The notes beneath the pieces are model-generated. The model worked only from the letters and a program-made list of their open reading frames with translations. It searched no databases and was not told the DNA's origin. A stretch of 64,000 nt of DNA, taken from NCBI GenBank assembly GCA_965227145.1, contig OZ245730.1, positions 310,001 to 374,000 on the forward strand, in the 5' to 3' direction. Source of the stretch: JACKAQ01 sp965227145. Lineage in GTDB: Bacteria > Calditrichota > Calditrichia > RBG-13-44-9 > J075. Shown one piece after another: positions 61,123 through 64,000 of the stretch. Within the stretch, counting starts at the first letter, position 1; every line of letters begins with the position of its first letter. Made by a program: the position numbers and the translations under genes.

Positions 61123-63114
61123 ATGGGCATGTTCAAACTGCATTCCAAATACAAGCCAATGGGCGATCAGCCGGAAGCCATCCGGCAGTTGGTGAACGGG
61201 GTTAACCGGGGCGAGCGATTCCAGACGCTGTTGGGCGTAACCGGCAGCGGGAAAACCTTTACGATGGCCAATATCATCGCCCAAACCGATCGCCCGACGC
61301 TCATTTTTTCGCACAACAAAACCCTTGCCGCGCAGCTTTACGGGGAGTTCAAACAATATTTCCCGGAAAACGCGGTCGAATTTTTTATCAGCTATTATGA
61401 TTATTACCAGCCGGAAGCATACGTGCCCACCACCGATACCTACATTGCCAAAGACAGCTCGCGCAACGAAGAAATCGACCGGCTGCGGCTAAAAACCACC
61501 GCTTCGCTGATGTCCCGGCGGGATGTGATTATCATTGCCAGCGTGTCCTGCATTTATGGCATCGGCTCGCCGGATGACTACGGCAACATGATGGTGTTGC
61601 TCAAAAAAGGGGAAGAAATCGCCCGGCAGGAAATTTTTGGCAAACTGGTGGATATCCAGTACACCCGAAACGATATGAGCCGGGAACGCGGCACCTTTCG
61701 CGTAAAAGGCGATGTGATCGAAATTTATCCCGCATACGAAAAATACGCCGTTCGGCTGGATACGTTTGGCGATGAAATTGAGGCGATCAACTACATCGAC
61801 GTGACGTCCGGCGAAATTCTGGACGAAGTGGATCAGGTGCTCATTTTCCCGGCCAGCCACTTTGTGACCACCGAAGAAAAAATGAAAATCGCCATCGAAC
61901 GCATTCGAGAAGAACTGGCCGAGCAGCTGGAATTGTTCCGCAAACAAAACAAATTGCTGGAAGCGCAGCGGATTGAGCAGCGCACCAATTTCGATATCGA
62001 AATGATGCAGGAAATCGGTTTTTGCAACGGTATCGAAAATTATTCCCGGCACATCACCGGACGCAACGCGGGCGATCCCGGGTTTGCGCTGCTGGATTTT
62101 TTCCCGGAAAATTATCTGATGTTCGTGGATGAATCGCACCAAACCCTGCCGCAAATTCGCGGTATGTATTTTGGCGACCGCTCCCGCAAAGAAACGTTGG
62201 TGGACTACGGTTTCCGGCTGCCCAGTGCGCTGGACAACCGCCCGCTGAAATTCGATGAATTTATGCAGCACATCAACCAGATCATTTTTGTTTCGGCAAC
62301 GCCGGCGGCGCTGGAAATTGAGCTGAGCAAAGGCGAGGTGGTTGAGCAGGTCATTCGCCCGACCGGATTGATCGATCCGGAAATCGAAGTTCGCCCGACC
62401 AAAGGGCAAATTGACGATCTCATCGAGGAAATCCGGGTGCGCATCGAAAAAGGCGAACGCGTACTGGTGCTCACGCTCACCAAACGCATGAGCGAGGATC
62501 TTACGGATTATCTCAAAGGAATGGGCATCAAAGTGCAATACATCCACTCCGAAATTGATGCGTTGGAACGGGTGGATTTGCTCCGCAATTTGCGACTGGC
62601 GGAACATGATGTGCTGGTTGGCATCAACCTGCTGCGGGAAGGGCTGGACTTGCCGGAGGTCTCGCTGGTGGCGATTTTGGATGCGGATAAAGAGGGATTT
62701 TTGCGATCGGAAGTATCGCTGCTGCAGATTGCCGGACGCGCTGCGCGAAACTCGAACGGATTGGTGATCATGTACGCCGATAAAATCACCAAAGCGATGA
62801 AAACAACCATCGACGAAACCGCCCGCCGTCGGGAAAAACAAGTCGAATACAATACTGAGCACGGCATAACACCGACCACGGTTTACAAAACGGTGGACGA
62901 AATTATGCAAGCCACAGCCGTTGCGGATGTGCGCGGGCGTTACAAAACCAAAGGCGAAACGAACAATTTCGAAATGCCGGACGAATTTTCTGCGTTGGAG
63001 CTGATCGACCGGTTGGAAAAAGAAATGAAAACCGCGGCTGCCAGCCTGGAATTTGAAAAAGCAGCCCAAATTCGCGATGAGATTTTAAAACTCAAAGGAA
63101 AGATAGGTAAATGA
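61123..63114 (+). CDS. uvrB: Excinuclease ABC subunit B
   Basis: 663 residues, the usual length. Walker A TLLGVTGSGKT (Lys44), the beta-hairpin region FISYYDYYQPEAYVPTTDTY, the DEAD-like FVDESHQTLPQ, helicase motif VSATPAALE, motif VI QIAGRAARNSNG and a C-terminal UVR domain (about 622-655, DRLEKEMKTAAASLEFEKAA) are all present. It loads from UvrA onto damaged DNA and recruits UvrC. TAAGGAA lies before the ATG. I see no clear SOS box upstream. Its stop overlaps the next start (ATGA), so the SDR gene is translationally coupled. Confidence 0.98.
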   Translation: MGMFKLHSKYKPMGDQPEAIRQLVNGVNRGERFQTLLGVTGSGKTFTMANIIAQTDRPTLIFSHNKTLAAQLYGEFKQYFPENAVEFFISYYDYYQPEAYVPTTDTYIAKDSSRNEEIDRLRLKTTASLMSRRDVIIIASVSCIYGIGSPDDYGNMMVLLKKGEEIARQEIFGKLVDIQYTRNDMSRERGTFRVKGDVIEIYPAYEKYAVRLDTFGDEIEAINYIDVTSGEILDEVDQVLIFPASHFVTTEEKMKIAIERIREELAEQLELFRKQNKLLEAQRIEQRTNFDIEMMQEIGFCNGIENYSRHITGRNAGDPGFALLDFFPENYLMFVDESHQTLPQIRGMYFGDRSRKETLVDYGFRLPSALDNRPLKFDEFMQHINQIIFVSATPAALEIELSKGEVVEQVIRPTGLIDPEIEVRPTKGQIDDLIEEIRVRIEKGERVLVLTLTKRMSEDLTDYLKGMGIKVQYIHSEIDALERVDLLRNLRLAEHDVLVGINLLREGLDLPEVSLVAILDADKEGFLRSEVSLLQIAGRAARNSNGLVIMYADKITKAMKTTIDETARRREKQVEYNTEHGITPTTVYKTVDEIMQATAVADVRGRYKTKGETNNFEMPDEFSALELIDRLEKEMKTAAASLEFEKAAQIRDEILKLKGKIGK

Positions 63115-63815
63115 AAAATAGAGTAGTTGTTATCACCGGAGGAAACGGCGGGCTGGGAAAAGCCGTTGTCCAACGATTTTGGGATACGGGGGCGAAAATT
63201 ATCGCGCCGGTTACTTCCCAAAAAAGCGCGGCGGAATTGACCGCGTTTTTGGGCAGCGATGAGCGGCTGCAAACGATCGAAGCCGATCTCACAGATTCCG
63301 CTTCGGTGAAATCGCTGTTCTCCCAAATCGACGAAGAATATGGGCGTTGCGATGTGCTGGCGCATCTCGTCGGCGGATTTTGGATGGGCGGCGACATCAA
63401 CGAAACACCGTTTTCCCAATTTGAGAAGATGATCCGGTTGAATTTGTTCACCGCATTTTTGTGCGCCCGTTCCGCATTCGGGATGATGAAAGACGCCCGT
63501 TCCGGCAAAATCTTTACCGTTGCGGCGCGTGCGGCGCTGGAATTGCCGGCCGGAATGGCGGCTTACACCACCAGCAAAGCGGCGTTGCTGGCGTTCACGG
63601 AATCGCTGGCGAAAGAGGGCGCGCCATACGGCGTTCAATCCAACACTATTTTGCCGGGCGTAATCGACACACCGGCGAACCGCAAATCCATGCCCGAAGC
63701 CAATTTCGATAACTGGGTGACACCGGAGCAAATCGCCGAAGTCATTCTTGCGATGGCCCAACCGGGCATTACCGAGGTAACCGGGTCGTCGGTAAAGGTT
63801 TATGGAAAATCGTAA
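63111..63815 (+). CDS. Short-chain dehydrogenase/reductase
   Basis: 234 residues. The nucleotide-binding TGGNGGLGKAV (9-19) and active-site Tyr152-x3-Lys156 (AYTTSK) are present, and ADLTD marks the adenine-binding Asp. The residue expected to be the catalytic Ser (position 139, thirteen before the Tyr) is Ala in TVAARAALELP, and the usual NNAG is replaced by HLVGGF. It may be a low-activity or specialised member; substrate is unknown. Its ATG overlaps the uvrB stop codon by 4 bases, and its end overlaps the next gene by 14 bases, so three genes form one tight operon. Confidence 0.92.
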   Translation: MKNRVVVITGGNGGLGKAVVQRFWDTGAKIIAPVTSQKSAAELTAFLGSDERLQTIEADLTDSASVKSLFSQIDEEYGRCDVLAHLVGGFWMGGDINETPFSQFEKMIRLNLFTAFLCARSAFGMMKDARSGKIFTVAARAALELPAGMAAYTTSKAALLAFTESLAKEGAPYGVQSNTILPGVIDTPANRKSMPEANFDNWVTPEQIAEVILAMAQPGITEVTGSSVKVYGKS

Positions 63816-64000
63816 TCAACGGATGAATGTTCATTATATGTTGCAAAAATTTGTCATTTGGCTGGCGATTTTGGGATTCGCTGCAACGGGTATCGCACAG
63901 GCGGATAGCCCGGTAACCCTTCAATTGGACAGCCTGCTGCGCACCGGAAAAGAGCAAATCTACCGGCTCGATTTTCGCGATGCAGAACGCACATTTCGCT
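63802..64000 (+). CDS. Start of a secreted protein, C-terminus beyond window
   Basis: The frame is open from the ATG at 63802 to the window end (66 codons). A signal peptide (FVIWLAILGFAATGIAQA) ends near residue 33 and the mature part begins DSPVTLQLDSLLRTGKEQIY, followed by LDFRDAERTFR, which could be the first helix pair of a TPR-like region. An ATG at 63823 is an alternative start. It overlaps the SDR gene by 14 bases and is likely in the uvrB transcript. Confidence 0.7.
   Translation, partial: MENRNQRMNVHYMLQKFVIWLAILGFAATGIAQADSPVTLQLDSLLRTGKEQIYRLDFRDAERTFR

Noticed and set aside
61489..63069. 526-codon open frame on the minus strand within uvrB
   Set aside because: uvrB is unmistakable on the plus strand; the antisense product is rich in Phe, His and Gln and has no known domain.
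1..64000. tRNA, rRNA, CRISPR array, insertion sequence or prophage
   Set aside because: Intergenic regions were read for tRNA T-arms, regular spaced repeats and transposase-like genes, and none was found.

Overview
The window reads as part of the chromosome of a Gram-negative bacterium of moderate GC content. Outer-membrane biology is indicated by a LolA-like carrier, RND efflux genes, a TonB-type C-terminal domain and secreted proteins with lamin-tail and FlgD-like C-terminal domains. Together with the deep-branching look of the proteins this suggests the FCB/Calditrichota neighbourhood, but no 16S or marker tree can be run here, so the placement is an inference. No tRNA, rRNA, insertion sequence, phage gene or CRISPR array was recognised.

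Layout. 1-11 kb (minus strand): a secreted subtilase cut by the window edge, a zinc-ribbon/TPR/TonB-C membrane protein, and a 2061-residue secreted protein built from repeated lamin-tail, Ig-like and OB-like modules. 11-14 kb: a chemoreceptor behind a sigma-28-like promoter. 14-20.5 kb (minus): efp, a TPR protein, rpsU, yqeY, cvpA-like and mutS2, plus an unknown protein. 20.7-27.5 kb: a PEGA-domain protein, the glycolytic set gap-pgk-tpiA, a lipoprotein with a heme-binding-type CxxCH, and a rhomboid protease. 27.8-36.6 kb (plus): ftsK, lolA, then a tyrosine-kinase polysaccharide co-polymerase and two UDP-sugar dehydrogenases. 36.9-45.2 kb (plus): a signalling island with a PAS histidine kinase, two receiver-PAS-DHp proteins that lack an ATPase domain, two KaiB proteins, a receiver protein with a KaiA/RsbU-type C-terminal domain, and a two-domain KaiC. 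45.2-47.4 kb: hisG-hisC behind a His-rich leader peptide and terminator. 47.8-55.9 kb: one RND adaptor and two RND permeases. 56.3-64 kb: a PP2C/TPR protein, proline dehydrogenase, a four-helix-bundle gene inside inverted repeats, MscS, uvrB, an SDR and the start of a secreted protein.

The most interesting region is 39.2-45.2 kb. KaiA is generally regarded as cyanobacterial, yet here a receiver domain is joined to a helical domain that aligns by eye with the KaiA C-terminal/RsbU N-terminal family, and it is encoded 22 bases upstream of kaiB and then kaiC. KaiC keeps both catalytic glutamate pairs and the adjacent Ser-Thr phosphosite. The cluster is flanked by two paralogous receiver-PAS-DHp proteins without kinase ATPase domains. 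This looks like a self-contained KaiABC-type timing or switching module wired to two-component signalling. The second notable item is a histidine attenuator in front of hisG, which is visible directly in the sequence.
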